Part shown: piece by piece, positions 1-7,802 of the stretch
Numbering within the stretch: the first letter of the stretch is position 1
Layout: each line of letters begins with the position of its first letter
NCBI GenBank assembly: GCA_021775795.1
Contig: JAJFHB010000103.1
Location: forward strand, 1-14,881
Reading direction: 5' to 3'
Source: Hyphomicrobiales bacterium
GTDB taxonomy: Bacteria > Pseudomonadota > Alphaproteobacteria > Rhizobiales > JAJFHB01
Length of the DNA: 14,881 nt
Position numbers and translations under genes: made by a program
The notes under the pieces: generated by a model
Told to the model about the DNA's origin: nothing
The model's database searches: none
What the model saw: only the letters and a program-made list of their open reading frames with translations

Positions 1-253
1 CACGCGCCTGCACTGCTTCAATGACGGCGGGATGGTCATGGCCGATGATCGTCGCACCTGCACCGCAGACATAATCAACATATTCGCGGCCCTCCATGGA
101 AATGAGCCGCCCACCCCGCCCTTCCTTGATGATAAAGCGCACATCCTCGGGCAACGCATAGCCGCCAAGCCCAGCGCCTGGAAGAGTGGCCTCGGCAATG
201 CCGAAGTAATCTTCCTGCGAGCGTTCTATAACCACCGGTGCAGCATCCGACAT
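1..253 (-). CDS. Class III PLP aminotransferase / GSA-aminomutase-like, N-terminal part only
   Basis: Only the first 84 residues lie in the window; the gene continues past base 1. The start of the protein has the class III aminotransferase entry segment: an acidic stretch at about residues 36-55 leading into the ID-type motif at 58-75 (EYVDYVCGAGATIIGHDHP), which closely matches glutamate-1-semialdehyde 2,1-aminomutases and related omega-aminotransferases. The PLP lysine lies outside the window, so activity cannot be confirmed. Two in-frame ATGs sit at 256 and 253; a GAGGAG ribosome site lies 4 and 7 bases upstream of them, so 253 is preferred. The gene follows the DMGDH-like flavoprotein by about 30 bases on the same strand, which implies one transcript. 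Inference: it handles an amino or keto intermediate released after N-demethylation. The family is fairly sure; the substrate is unknown. Confidence 0.85.
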   Translation of the reverse strand, partial: MSDAAPVVIERSQEDYFGIAEATLPGAGLGGYALPEDVRFIIKEGRGGRLISMEGREYVDYVCGAGATIIGHDHPAVIEAVQAR

Positions 254-282
254 CATCACTCTCCTCAAAAAACTCAAGATTC

Positions 283-2715
283 TCAGTTTCGTGGCAACAA
301 GTTTTCGGCATCGTACGCTGGTTCAGTCAACACTGTAGCCAGCCTGGGCTCACCCATAATCATGACGTCCAGCCGTTGTCCGGCTTGCGCAAACTTGGTT
401 TTGACATAGGCAAAGGCCAGCAGTTTTCCGGTCCGGTGACCGAAGGCGATTGAGCTGGTCAGGCCAACCTGCTCGCCATCTACAAGAACGGCCTCTCCAC
501 CATGGCCATCACTCAGACCATCGGCTTCAATTTCAAGATAGGCACATATCCAGGGCAGCGCACCATCGGCAGATATCTGCGTGGCGGCCTTTCCAACGAA
601 ATCAGGCTTTTCAAGCCTTACAAATCGCATGACATCAGCTTCCGGCAATGTCACTTCGTTCGTAAGCTCACCTGCACCTTTGAACATTTTCTCCATGCGC
701 ATGGCATTCATTGAAAACGAGCCGTAGTCAGCAATGCCATGTTTTTCACCGGCTGCCCACAGCGCATCGTAAACCTCAAGCAGGCGTTCACGCGGACCGT
801 GAATTTCCCAACCGAGCTCTCCCGCATAGGACATACGAAAGGCCCACATCGGCGCACCTGCGACAACGATCTCCTGAGCGGTGAGCCAACGGAAGGCGTC
901 ATTATCCAGGGCGGCTGTACTGCAGGCACTGAGTATTTCCCGTGCCCTTGGGCCGTTCAGGGCAACGGCGCCCCAGGCATCGGAAAGATTGGAGATGGCA
1001 ACATCATCATCGCTCTTCTTGCGCAGATGCAAATAGTCAAGCAGGCGCTGTTCGAAGAAGGCCGCACAGGTGAAATAGAAGCGATCTTCTGCCAGCCGGA
1101 CAATCGACGCTTCGAGCTCAATGCGTCCGTTTTCGTTGAGAAGATGAGTCAGGGCGATACGCCCGGTTGTCGATGGCAATCGATTGGGGACAAGGCCATC
1201 GATGAAACCCGCAGCAGCGCTACCTGAAACTTCGATTTTGGCAAAGGCGGAAATATCCATGATGCCCGCCGCATCCCGCACCGCTTTCACTTCTTCCGCC
1301 ACGACTTCGTGCCAGGGTGCTCTGAGGAAAGAATAATAATCGCGCTGCTCGACACCGCCCCGCGCGAACCATCGCGGCCGCTCCCAACCATAAACCTCTT
1401 CGAAGACGGCACCCCTTTCCTTCAACCGTTGATAAAGAGCGCTTGGCCTGACGGGTCTACCGTCCAGACGGTTGAGATGCGGAAATGGTATTTCGTGGCG
1501 CAGAAGATAGTCTTCCTTCGCCTTGGTGATCTGATAGTCGCGGTCGGCAAAAGCACCATAACGGCGCGGATCAAAGTCTCGCATGTTGACGTCCGGCGAG
1601 CCGTGCACCATCCAGCGTGCCAGTTCCCGTGTCAGCCCCGGACCCCAGCCGATACCGATCTGACAGCCGCAATCAAGCCAGAAATTCTTCAGCCCGGGCG
1701 CGGGCCCAATCAGAGGGTTACCATCGGGAGGATGGGAAATCGCGCCATGCACCTCACGTTTGATGCCGCGCTCCGCCAGCACCGGCATCCGGTCCATGGC
1801 ATTTTCCAGCCACGGCATGATGCGGTCATAGTCGGGGTCGAACAGTTCATTTTCCGCTTCCCACGGGCAACCATCCAGCCAAACCGCATTGGGATTGGCT
1901 TTTTCGTAAATCCCTATGAGGCCTGATTTCTGTTCCATGCGAATGTAACCGGATACCAGGCGGTCATCCCGCACCACCGGCAATTCCTGCTCCAGATCCA
2001 TGAACTCAGGCACTGTGTCTGTGATCAGATAATGATGGGTCATGGACGTTGCTGGAATGTTCAGCCCGACCCATTCTCCAACCTGGCGCGCGTAGGTACC
2101 GCCGGCATTCACAACATGTTCGCAGACAATCTCACCCTGTTCAGTGAAGACGCGCCACTCACCGTTGTCTTCGCGCTTTATATCCGTTGCCCGGCAGCGC
2201 CGGACTATCCTGGCGCCAAGCTGCCTGGCACCCTGAGCCAGCGCAAAGGCTGCACCTGCAGGGTCCACATGGCCATCTTCCGGCGTGTGCAATGCAGCCA
2301 GAACACCATCAAGATTGTAAAACGGATGCAACTCACGCACCCGTTCGGGCCCGACAATCTCCATTGGAAATCCGAGTGCCTTGCCAACGCTGATCGTGTG
2401 CTTCAGCCAGTCCAGTTCATCACTCGTGTACGCAAGCCGGAATGAACCGCAGCCATGCCAGGTCACCGACTGGCCTGTCTCCTCCTCCAGCACTTTGGAG
2501 TAGAGATCAATGTTGTAGCCAACGCACTTGCCGAGAGCGAAGCTTGAGGTGGAGTGGGTGATCTGCCCCGCGGCATGCCAGGTGGAACCGGATGTCAGCT
2601 CCGCCTTTTCCAGCAGGACAATATCATTCCAGCCCTCATGGGCCAGATGATAGGCCAGCCCGCAGCCCATAATTCCGCCGCCGACAATGACCACACGGGC
2701 ATGCGAAGGCACCAT
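283..2715 (-). CDS. DMGDH/sarcosine-dehydrogenase-like FAD oxidoreductase with GcvT domain
   Basis: This 810-residue flavoprotein is of normal length for dimethylglycine or sarcosine dehydrogenases. An N-terminal DAO/FAD domain has the dinucleotide motif VIVGGGIMGCG at 9-19 and the segment SGSTWHAAG at 42-50; His47 aligns with the histidine that carries covalent FAD in mammalian DMGDH. A central FAO_M segment and two C-terminal GcvT-type domains (about 430-810) follow; in the family these pass the oxidised methyl carbon to tetrahydrofolate. A GTG at 2724 is also in frame, but its GTG is part of GGAGTG, and GGAG sits 8 bases before the ATG at 2715, so that ATG is taken. It leads a minus-strand unit with the aminotransferase and diverges from the RpiR-Rieske operon. 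Inference: it removes an N-methyl group left after the Rieske step. The exact substrate is open. Confidence 0.93.
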   Translation of the reverse strand: MVPSHARVVIVGGGIMGCGLAYHLAHEGWNDIVLLEKAELTSGSTWHAAGQITHSTSSFALGKCVGYNIDLYSKVLEEETGQSVTWHGCGSFRLAYTSDELDWLKHTISVGKALGFPMEIVGPERVRELHPFYNLDGVLAALHTPEDGHVDPAGAAFALAQGARQLGARIVRRCRATDIKREDNGEWRVFTEQGEIVCEHVVNAGGTYARQVGEWVGLNIPATSMTHHYLITDTVPEFMDLEQELPVVRDDRLVSGYIRMEQKSGLIGIYEKANPNAVWLDGCPWEAENELFDPDYDRIMPWLENAMDRMPVLAERGIKREVHGAISHPPDGNPLIGPAPGLKNFWLDCGCQIGIGWGPGLTRELARWMVHGSPDVNMRDFDPRRYGAFADRDYQITKAKEDYLLRHEIPFPHLNRLDGRPVRPSALYQRLKERGAVFEEVYGWERPRWFARGGVEQRDYYSFLRAPWHEVVAEEVKAVRDAAGIMDISAFAKIEVSGSAAAGFIDGLVPNRLPSTTGRIALTHLLNENGRIELEASIVRLAEDRFYFTCAAFFEQRLLDYLHLRKKSDDDVAISNLSDAWGAVALNGPRAREILSACSTAALDNDAFRWLTAQEIVVAGAPMWAFRMSYAGELGWEIHGPRERLLEVYDALWAAGEKHGIADYGSFSMNAMRMEKMFKGAGELTNEVTLPEADVMRFVRLEKPDFVGKAATQISADGALPWICAYLEIEADGLSDGHGGEAVLVDGEQVGLTSSIAFGHRTGKLLAFAYVKTKFAQAGQRLDVMIMGEPRLATVLTEPAYDAENLLPRN

Positions 2716-2783
2716 AATTTTCACTCCGGTAGCTGACGTTTCTTAATGGACAGAGCTATCGTACAAATGTACACTCGTCAATC
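2716..2783. promoter_or_regulatory. Divergent promoter region with GTACA-AA-TGTAC palindrome
   Basis: This 68-base spacer separates the divergent flavoprotein and regulator genes and must hold both promoters. It contains a perfect inverted repeat, GTACA at 2761-2765 and TGTAC at 2768-2772, with a 2-base spacer. A further GTAC half-site occurs inside the regulator gene at 2799-2802. The palindrome lies 11 bases ahead of the regulator start codon, so a bound protein there could block the regulator's own expression. RpiR proteins bind inverted repeats, and self-regulation is common, so this is the best candidate operator; that link is inferred. No convincing -35/-10 pair was picked out. Confidence 0.5.
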
Positions 2784-3692
2784 ATGAATGATATGATTGT
2801 ACCATCACACGATTCCCCAGCACCAGCAGAGGTGTTGGACCGGCTTGCCGGCGAGCTCCAGGAACTGACCCCGGAAGTTCGCAAGGCAGCCGCCTATGTT
2901 CTTGAAAACCCGAATGAGATTGGTGTCAGTTCAGTGCGCGAAATTGCCCGCGCCGCAAAAGTCAAACCGAACACCTTGGTGCGCATGGCGCGCACTGCAG
3001 GATTTGACGGTTTCGAGGAATTCCGCAAACCTTTCCGCGAAGAAATTCGCCAGGGGCGCGACAGTTTCCCCGACCGCGCCCGCTGGCTGCAGTCGCTTTC
3101 AAAGGGCGGCAAGCTGGATGGTCTCTATGCCGAGATGGCCAGGGCCTCTATTGCGAATATCGAGGCTCTCTATTCAAGCACCGACACACCCGCTTTGAAG
3201 GCTGCCGCCGACGAGATTGTCGAGGCGCGGACAACATATGTGCTGGGTGTCGGCATTGCCAACGCGATCGCCCGCAACTTTGCCTATCTCGCCGCCATGG
3301 CTGTAGATTCCGTGACATCGATCCCGCGCGATGGCTCGCTGCCAGTCGATGGTCTGGTGCGCGCCGGGAAAGACGATGTCCTTGTCGCCATGACGTTCAG
3401 GCCTTATCGCCGTGAAATCGTTGAAGCGGTTGAAACAGCACTGGCACAGGGTGTGACCATCATCGGCATCTCTGACAGCCTTGCATCACCCATTCTCGCC
3501 AACGCCAAACACCGTTTTGTCGTGCCGATGGAAACGCCGCAGTTCTTTACGTCAACCGTTGCTCTTTCCGCTTTTCTCGAAACCCTCATGGCATTCGTTA
3601 TTGCGGATGCGGACGCAGAGGTTATCGCCAATATCGAACGATTTCACGAGCGCAGACATGCGCTGGGCATCTATTGGAGTGAGCAGGAATAG
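2784..3692 (+). CDS. RpiR/MurR-family transcriptional regulator (HTH + SIS)
   Basis: This 302-residue protein has the two-part RpiR layout: an N-terminal HTH of the HTH_6 type (about residues 15-95, including SVREIARAAKVKPNTLVRMA) and a C-terminal SIS domain (about 125-265). RpiR proteins usually control small catabolic operons in response to a ligand bound by the SIS fold, commonly a sugar phosphate. Here the usual glycine/serine-rich phosphosugar motifs are replaced by GVGIANAIARN and MTFRPYRRE, so the ligand is probably not a phosphosugar. It sits 5 bases before the Rieske gene and is divergent from the flavoprotein, a position expected for the local regulator. No clear Shine-Dalgarno precedes ATG 2784; a second in-frame ATG is at 2793, and leaderless translation is possible. 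Family sure, ligand unknown. Confidence 0.93.
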   Translation: MNDMIVPSHDSPAPAEVLDRLAGELQELTPEVRKAAAYVLENPNEIGVSSVREIARAAKVKPNTLVRMARTAGFDGFEEFRKPFREEIRQGRDSFPDRARWLQSLSKGGKLDGLYAEMARASIANIEALYSSTDTPALKAAADEIVEARTTYVLGVGIANAIARNFAYLAAMAVDSVTSIPRDGSLPVDGLVRAGKDDVLVAMTFRPYRREIVEAVETALAQGVTIIGISDSLASPILANAKHRFVVPMETPQFFTSTVALSAFLETLMAFVIADADAEVIANIERFHERRHALGIYWSEQE

Positions 3693-3697
3693 CGGCC

Positions 3698-4810
3698 ATG
3701 AACAAACCTGAAGCGCAACCGGTTCACTCGCTGGAACCGCGTTACTACACGGACCCGGCGATCTTTAAGCAGGAAATGTCCGGTCTCCTGACCCGCACCT
3801 GGCAGTTTGCCGGTCATGCCTCCGAACTCGAAAATCCTGGCGACTACTTCAGCTATGAGATCGCCGGACAGAACCTCTTTTCCATTCGCACGCGCAACGG
3901 CGACATCAAGACCTACTACAATGTCTGCCAGCATCGGGCTCATGAACTGGTGTCGGGCTCCGGCAACTGCGGCGTGATCGTTTGTCCTTATCACGCCTGG
4001 ACGTATGAGCTGACCGGCGAACTTCGCAGTGGCCCCAACATCAAATCCGTACCCGGCTTTGACCGCGCGGCAATTAAATTGAATGAGGTCAGCACCGAGA
4101 ATTATTGCGGCTTCGTCTTTGTCAATCTTGATCCGAATGCCGAGCCGATGGGGGAATGGTTTCCGAACGCAAAAGAGGAGTTGCGTGCCTTCGTTCCCCA
4201 GATCGACGATCTCAAACCCGTCGATTGGGTCGGAGTTGAAGAACAATGCAATTGGAAGGTCTCAATCGAGAATTACTCCGAATGCTACCACTGCTCGCTC
4301 AATCATCCAGCCTTCGCCAACGGTGTCGTCAAACCGGAAACCTACGATATTCAACCTCAAGGCTATTGCCTGCGGCATACCACTGAATGTCAGAATCTGG
4401 ATCACATGAGCTATCCGATTGATCCGGACTCAAATGAACACGCCAGCGAATACTCATCATGGTTCCTGTGGCCTGCCTTCTCGTTTCAGGTCTATCCCGG
4501 CAACGTCTTGAACACCTATCACTGGCGGCCGGTAAGTGTGGATCGTGTTGCCGTCTGGCGCGGCTGGTACACGGTTGGCGGAGTCGCTTCCGAAATTGTC
4601 CGCCAGCTCGCCGTGCAGGATCGCGAAACCACCGTTGAAGAGGACATCCGCCTCGTTGAATCCGTCCAGCGCGGTCTCATGAGCCGCGGTTACAGGCCAG
4701 GGCCTTTGGTGCTCGACCCGAAGAACGGCGTGAATTCAGAGCACTCAGTGCAAACTCTGCAGCAATGGATGCGTGAGGCTGTCGACACTGAAGCCGCACC
4801 ACATTCCTGA
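3698..4810 (+). CDS. Rieske [2Fe-2S] mononuclear-iron oxygenase alpha subunit, probable quaternary-amine N-demethylase
   Basis: This 370-residue protein is a complete Rieske-type oxygenase. The Rieske ligands are C77, H79, C96 and H99 (CQH then CPYH). The catalytic domain has N185-W-K followed by ENYSECYHCSLNH, giving H198 and H203 as iron ligands and D316 as the likely third. E195 stands where ring-hydroxylating dioxygenases have the electron-bridging Asp; a Glu there is described for carnitine monooxygenase CntA. Proteins of this kind (CntA, GbcA, Stc2, HpbA) oxidise an N-methyl group of betaines and release formaldehyde. The partner reductase is not in the window. It lies 5 bases after the regulator, with AGGA about 10 bases upstream of ATG, and 12 bases before the sulfotransferase-like gene. 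With DMGDH and enolases nearby, a proline-betaine-like substrate is inferred; glycine betaine or carnitine remain possible. Confidence 0.92.
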   Translation: MNKPEAQPVHSLEPRYYTDPAIFKQEMSGLLTRTWQFAGHASELENPGDYFSYEIAGQNLFSIRTRNGDIKTYYNVCQHRAHELVSGSGNCGVIVCPYHAWTYELTGELRSGPNIKSVPGFDRAAIKLNEVSTENYCGFVFVNLDPNAEPMGEWFPNAKEELRAFVPQIDDLKPVDWVGVEEQCNWKVSIENYSECYHCSLNHPAFANGVVKPETYDIQPQGYCLRHTTECQNLDHMSYPIDPDSNEHASEYSSWFLWPAFSFQVYPGNVLNTYHWRPVSVDRVAVWRGWYTVGGVASEIVRQLAVQDRETTVEEDIRLVESVQRGLMSRGYRPGPLVLDPKNGVNSEHSVQTLQQWMREAVDTEAAPHS

Positions 4811-4822
4811 GGGCACTGGGCG

Positions 4823-5569
4823 ATGAACAAGATCCTTGCCTTGTGGGCAACACCGCGCTCAACCTCAACAGCGTTTGAATGGATGATGCGGATGCGCGGT
4901 GACATGACATGTTTTCATGAGCCATTCGGGGAAGCCTGGTATCAGGGAGACGATGCCCGCTGGCCACGCATTAATCCCGACAGCCCGCGCGTTCCAGGCC
5001 TGACATTTCAAGGTGTCTGGGAAAAACTGCGCGCGGCGGCAGCACAGGGACCGGTGTTCTCAAAAGACTTTCCACATTACATCGAGCACATGTGGACAGA
5101 CGCATTTCTCGCCCATTTCACCCACTCATTCCTAATCCGCGATCCGGCGAAGGTCGCGACCTCCATGTTCAAACACTGGCCTGACTTCGTCCTCGAGGAA
5201 ACAGCCATACCAGAGCAACGCGAATTGTTTGACCGCCTCTGTGACCTGCACGGAGAAATCCCGCCGGTCATTGACAGCGATGATTTGCTGGAAGATCCCG
5301 TCGGCCTCGTTGCGGCCTATTGTGATGCCGTCAACATACCGTTCATGACCGCAGCGCTGTCTTGGGAACCGGGCGACAGGAGCGATGTCTCTTGGTACGA
5401 CGGTGGGTCCTGGCACGCCAATCTGCGCACATCTGACGGCCTGAAACCCCAACCCCGCACTTACATTGAAATCTCTGATGCTCCGGACAGGGTGCAGGAA
5501 ATCTACCACACGGTACTGCCGCACTATGAGGCCATGCACAAACACCGCCTGAGAGTTAGAACGCAATGA
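4823..5569 (+). CDS. Small sulfotransferase-like P-loop protein
   Basis: This 248-residue protein opens with LALWATPRSTSTAFEWMM (residues 5-22), which fits the 5'-phosphosulfate-binding loop of PAPS-dependent sulfotransferases. A second segment at 103-118 (FLIRDPAKVATSMFKH) fits the 3'-phosphate-binding motif, with R106 and S114 in the expected places. HEPF at 32-35 and K81 near a KDFPHY segment could help shape the active site. There is no signal peptide, so it should act in the cytoplasm. Its stop overlaps the next gene's start in ATGA at 5566-5569, so the two are translationally coupled. Inference: it transfers sulfate to, or at least binds, a hydroxylated metabolite of the pathway. Members of this fold are poorly characterised in bacteria and a non-sulfotransferase nucleotide-binding role cannot be excluded. 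Confidence 0.8.
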   Translation: MNKILALWATPRSTSTAFEWMMRMRGDMTCFHEPFGEAWYQGDDARWPRINPDSPRVPGLTFQGVWEKLRAAAAQGPVFSKDFPHYIEHMWTDAFLAHFTHSFLIRDPAKVATSMFKHWPDFVLEETAIPEQRELFDRLCDLHGEIPPVIDSDDLLEDPVGLVAAYCDAVNIPFMTAALSWEPGDRSDVSWYDGGSWHANLRTSDGLKPQPRTYIEISDAPDRVQEIYHTVLPHYEAMHKHRLRVRTQ

Positions 5570-6669
5570 AGATCACACGGATAAGTGCTTACGAAGCGCG
5601 GCTGCCGTACATCGGTGGCCAGTATGTTTGGGGGCGTGGCGAAATCATTGAAGTCGCGCTCAGCGTTGTCATTGTTGTCGAGACCGATGCAGGCATCAGC
5701 GGTTGCGGAGAATGCTGCCCCATCGAAGGCAACTATCTGGCCGCCTATCCCGAAGGCATCATCCCGTCACTTATACGCCTCGCGCCTGCACTCATCGGCG
5801 AAGACCCGAGAGAAGTTCATGCCATAGAGAGGACGATGGACGGCGTGCTTAGAGGCCATCCCTATGCAAAGTCGGCCCTCGATGCGGCCTGTTGGGACAT
5901 CCTGGGAAAAAGCACCGGACTGCCCGCATGCACATTGATGGGCGGACGGCTGACCGACGGTGGACCCATGTACCGCGTGGTGCCGCAAAAGCCGGTTGAC
6001 GAGGCTGCTCACGAGATGGAGGCGCATCGGGCAGCCGGTTACCGTCAGTTCCAGATCAAGGTCGGCAATGACTGGGAGCGCGACATCGATGCAATCCAAA
6101 TGGCCGCAGGGCTACTCGCCCCGGGCGAAAGCGCATTTGCCGATGCCAACACGGGCTGGACCGTCAACGAGGCAGTGCGGGTTGTTCGCGCGGTCAAGGA
6201 CACAGGCATCATGATTGAGCAACCCTGCCCCACGTACGAAGAATGTCTACATGTCCGTTCCCGGTGCGATTTGCCCATGAAGCTTGACGAATGCGTCACA
6301 GGACTTCCCATCGCTGAACGCATTGTGCAGGACAAATCAGCTGAAGTTGTCTGTTTGAAGCTGTCCAACCTCGGCGGCCTGACAAAGGCCCGGCGCGTGC
6401 GGGACTACCTCGTTGAACATGGATTGCACGTGGTTGCGGAAGACACCTGGGGCGGGGAGATCACAACTGCCGCCGTCGCTCATTTCGCAGCTTCTACACC
6501 TGACAGATTTCTCTACAACACCACTGATCTTTGTAACTACGTCACGGCCTCGACGGGCATTGAACGTCCGCGCGTTGAGAATGGACGGCTGTATGCAAGT
6601 GAGGCGCCGGGTCTGGGCGTCGAGCCGGACTTCGAAGCTCTTGGCGCCGCTACCGCCGTTTACGAATAG
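5566..6669 (+). CDS. Enolase-superfamily enzyme, MLE subgroup (hydroxyproline-betaine epimerase / 3-hydroxyproline dehydratase type)
   Basis: This 367-residue protein has the capping domain plus (beta/alpha)7-beta barrel of the mandelate racemase/MLE enzymes. Visible active-site residues are K165 (QIKVG), metal ligands D193 (DAN), E218 (EQP) and D241 (LDE), and K265 (CLKLS), giving a Lys/Lys pair that can remove and return an alpha proton on either face. DTWGGE at 293-298 follows on a late barrel strand. This pattern fits the MLE-subgroup enzymes HpbD (4-hydroxyproline betaine 2-epimerase) and cis-3-hydroxy-L-proline dehydratase of marine alphaproteobacteria; the N-terminus MKITRISAYEARLPY looks closer to the latter, from memory. 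The start overlaps the preceding stop by ATGA. It is followed by a paralogue after 10 bases. The subgroup is sure; epimerase versus dehydratase cannot be decided here. Confidence 0.9.
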   Translation: MKITRISAYEARLPYIGGQYVWGRGEIIEVALSVVIVVETDAGISGCGECCPIEGNYLAAYPEGIIPSLIRLAPALIGEDPREVHAIERTMDGVLRGHPYAKSALDAACWDILGKSTGLPACTLMGGRLTDGGPMYRVVPQKPVDEAAHEMEAHRAAGYRQFQIKVGNDWERDIDAIQMAAGLLAPGESAFADANTGWTVNEAVRVVRAVKDTGIMIEQPCPTYEECLHVRSRCDLPMKLDECVTGLPIAERIVQDKSAEVVCLKLSNLGGLTKARRVRDYLVEHGLHVVAEDTWGGEITTAAVAHFAASTPDRFLYNTTDLCNYVTASTGIERPRVENGRLYASEAPGLGVEPDFEALGAATAVYE

Positions 6670-6679
6670 AGAGCCCATC

Positions 6680-7786
6680 ATGCACATTACCCGGATCACC
6701 ATTTGGCACCTCGACCTTCCCCTGCACAAGCCCTACTGGCTATCCGGCGGGCGTTTGAAGTTCGAGGAACTCGACACGACAATCCTGCGCATCGACACGG
6801 ACGAAGGCGTATCCGGCTGGGGCGAAGGCTGCCCCTGGGGCGTTACCTATCTGCCTGCATTCGGAAAGGGCATTCGCGCCGGCTTGCAAGAGCTCTCCCC
6901 TCTCCTCATCGGCAAGGACCCGCGCCGTCTCGACGACATCAACCGGACGCTCGATCTTGCCCTGCCCGGACATCCCTACATCAAAGCTGCCCTGGATATG
7001 GCCTGCTGGGATATTCTCGGCAAGTCCGCCGGAATGCCGGTTTGCGATCTGCTGGGTGCCCGGGAGCCTGCTCCCGTCCCCATCGCTTCCAGCGTCTCCA
7101 CCGGAACACCAGATGAAATGCTTGCTGAAGTCGAGCGCTTTCGCGCCCTTGGCTACCGTGTCCATTCCTGCAAGGTCGGCGCCGATGTCCACCTCGACAT
7201 CAAGCGCATCAATCACCTGGCTGAAAACGAGCGCGATGGTGAGATCATCTTCTATGACGCAAACCGGGCGTGGCTGCCCCGCGAGGCCATCACCGTCATG
7301 AATGCCATATCAGGCATCACGTCCTGGTTTGAGCAGCCCTGCGAAACACTCGAGGAAATAGCTCAGGTGCGCCGCCTCACGTCTCACCCCATAGGCGTGG
7401 ATGAAGCGCTGCATACCTACAACGACCTCGTGAGAATTCAGGCGGATGGCATTGCCGAAATCGTCAACATCAAGATCAACCGGGTCGGCGGCCTGACGAA
7501 GGCCCGCCGTCTTCGCGACTTCTGCCTAGCGACTGGCATTACCATGCTCATCATGGATACCGGCGGCACCGTTCTTTCCGACACAGCCGTTGCCCATTTT
7601 GCACAGAGCATTCCCCCGGTCTCCTGCCTGGGAGTCTGGTCCTGCCAGGAAATGGTCAGCGTCGATCCCGCTCCCGGCCAGGGTGTACGCAATGTTGAAG
7701 GCTGTTTCCTAGCGCCTGCGGCACCGGGACTCGGTGTTGAGCCTGAAGAGAAACTTCTGGGAGAAGCAGTGGCGGTCTACAGCTAA
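6680..7786 (+). CDS. Second enolase-superfamily enzyme, MLE subgroup, tandem paralogue
   Basis: This 368-residue protein shares length and framework with the gene just upstream: K165 (CKVG), D193 (YDAN), E218 (FEQP), D241 (VDE) and K265 (NIKIN) fall at the same residue numbers. It therefore keeps the metal site and both catalytic lysines. It differs where substrate contacts are expected: the upstream enzyme's DTWGGE is here DTGGTV at 293-298, YRVVP near 136-140 is replaced by IASSVS at 135-140, and the C-terminal GVWSCQEM segment at 318-325 has no match. The reading frame is open further upstream, but ATG 6680 lies 10 bases after the upstream stop with GAGAG before it and starts with the family's usual MHITRI. 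Inference: the pair act on different stereoisomers or steps of one pathway. Product assignment is open. Confidence 0.9.
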   Translation: MHITRITIWHLDLPLHKPYWLSGGRLKFEELDTTILRIDTDEGVSGWGEGCPWGVTYLPAFGKGIRAGLQELSPLLIGKDPRRLDDINRTLDLALPGHPYIKAALDMACWDILGKSAGMPVCDLLGAREPAPVPIASSVSTGTPDEMLAEVERFRALGYRVHSCKVGADVHLDIKRINHLAENERDGEIIFYDANRAWLPREAITVMNAISGITSWFEQPCETLEEIAQVRRLTSHPIGVDEALHTYNDLVRIQADGIAEIVNIKINRVGGLTKARRLRDFCLATGITMLIMDTGGTVLSDTAVAHFAQSIPPVSCLGVWSCQEMVSVDPAPGQGVRNVEGCFLAPAAPGLGVEPEEKLLGEAVAVYS

Positions 7787-7802
7787 CAGAATGCGCCTTG
7801 AA

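Noticed and set aside
739..1926. Two long plus-strand open frames (739-1227 and 1309-1926) over the flavoprotein
   Set aside because: They lie antisense to a well-defined DMGDH-like protein and show no family signal.
5132..5566. 144-codon minus-strand open frame over the sulfotransferase-like gene
   Set aside because: The plus frame has PAPS-type motifs and operon spacing; the antisense frame has none.
6413..6679. In-frame upstream extension of the second enolase
   Set aside because: It would overlap the first enolase by over 250 bases; ATG 6680 gives the family's normal N-terminus and length.
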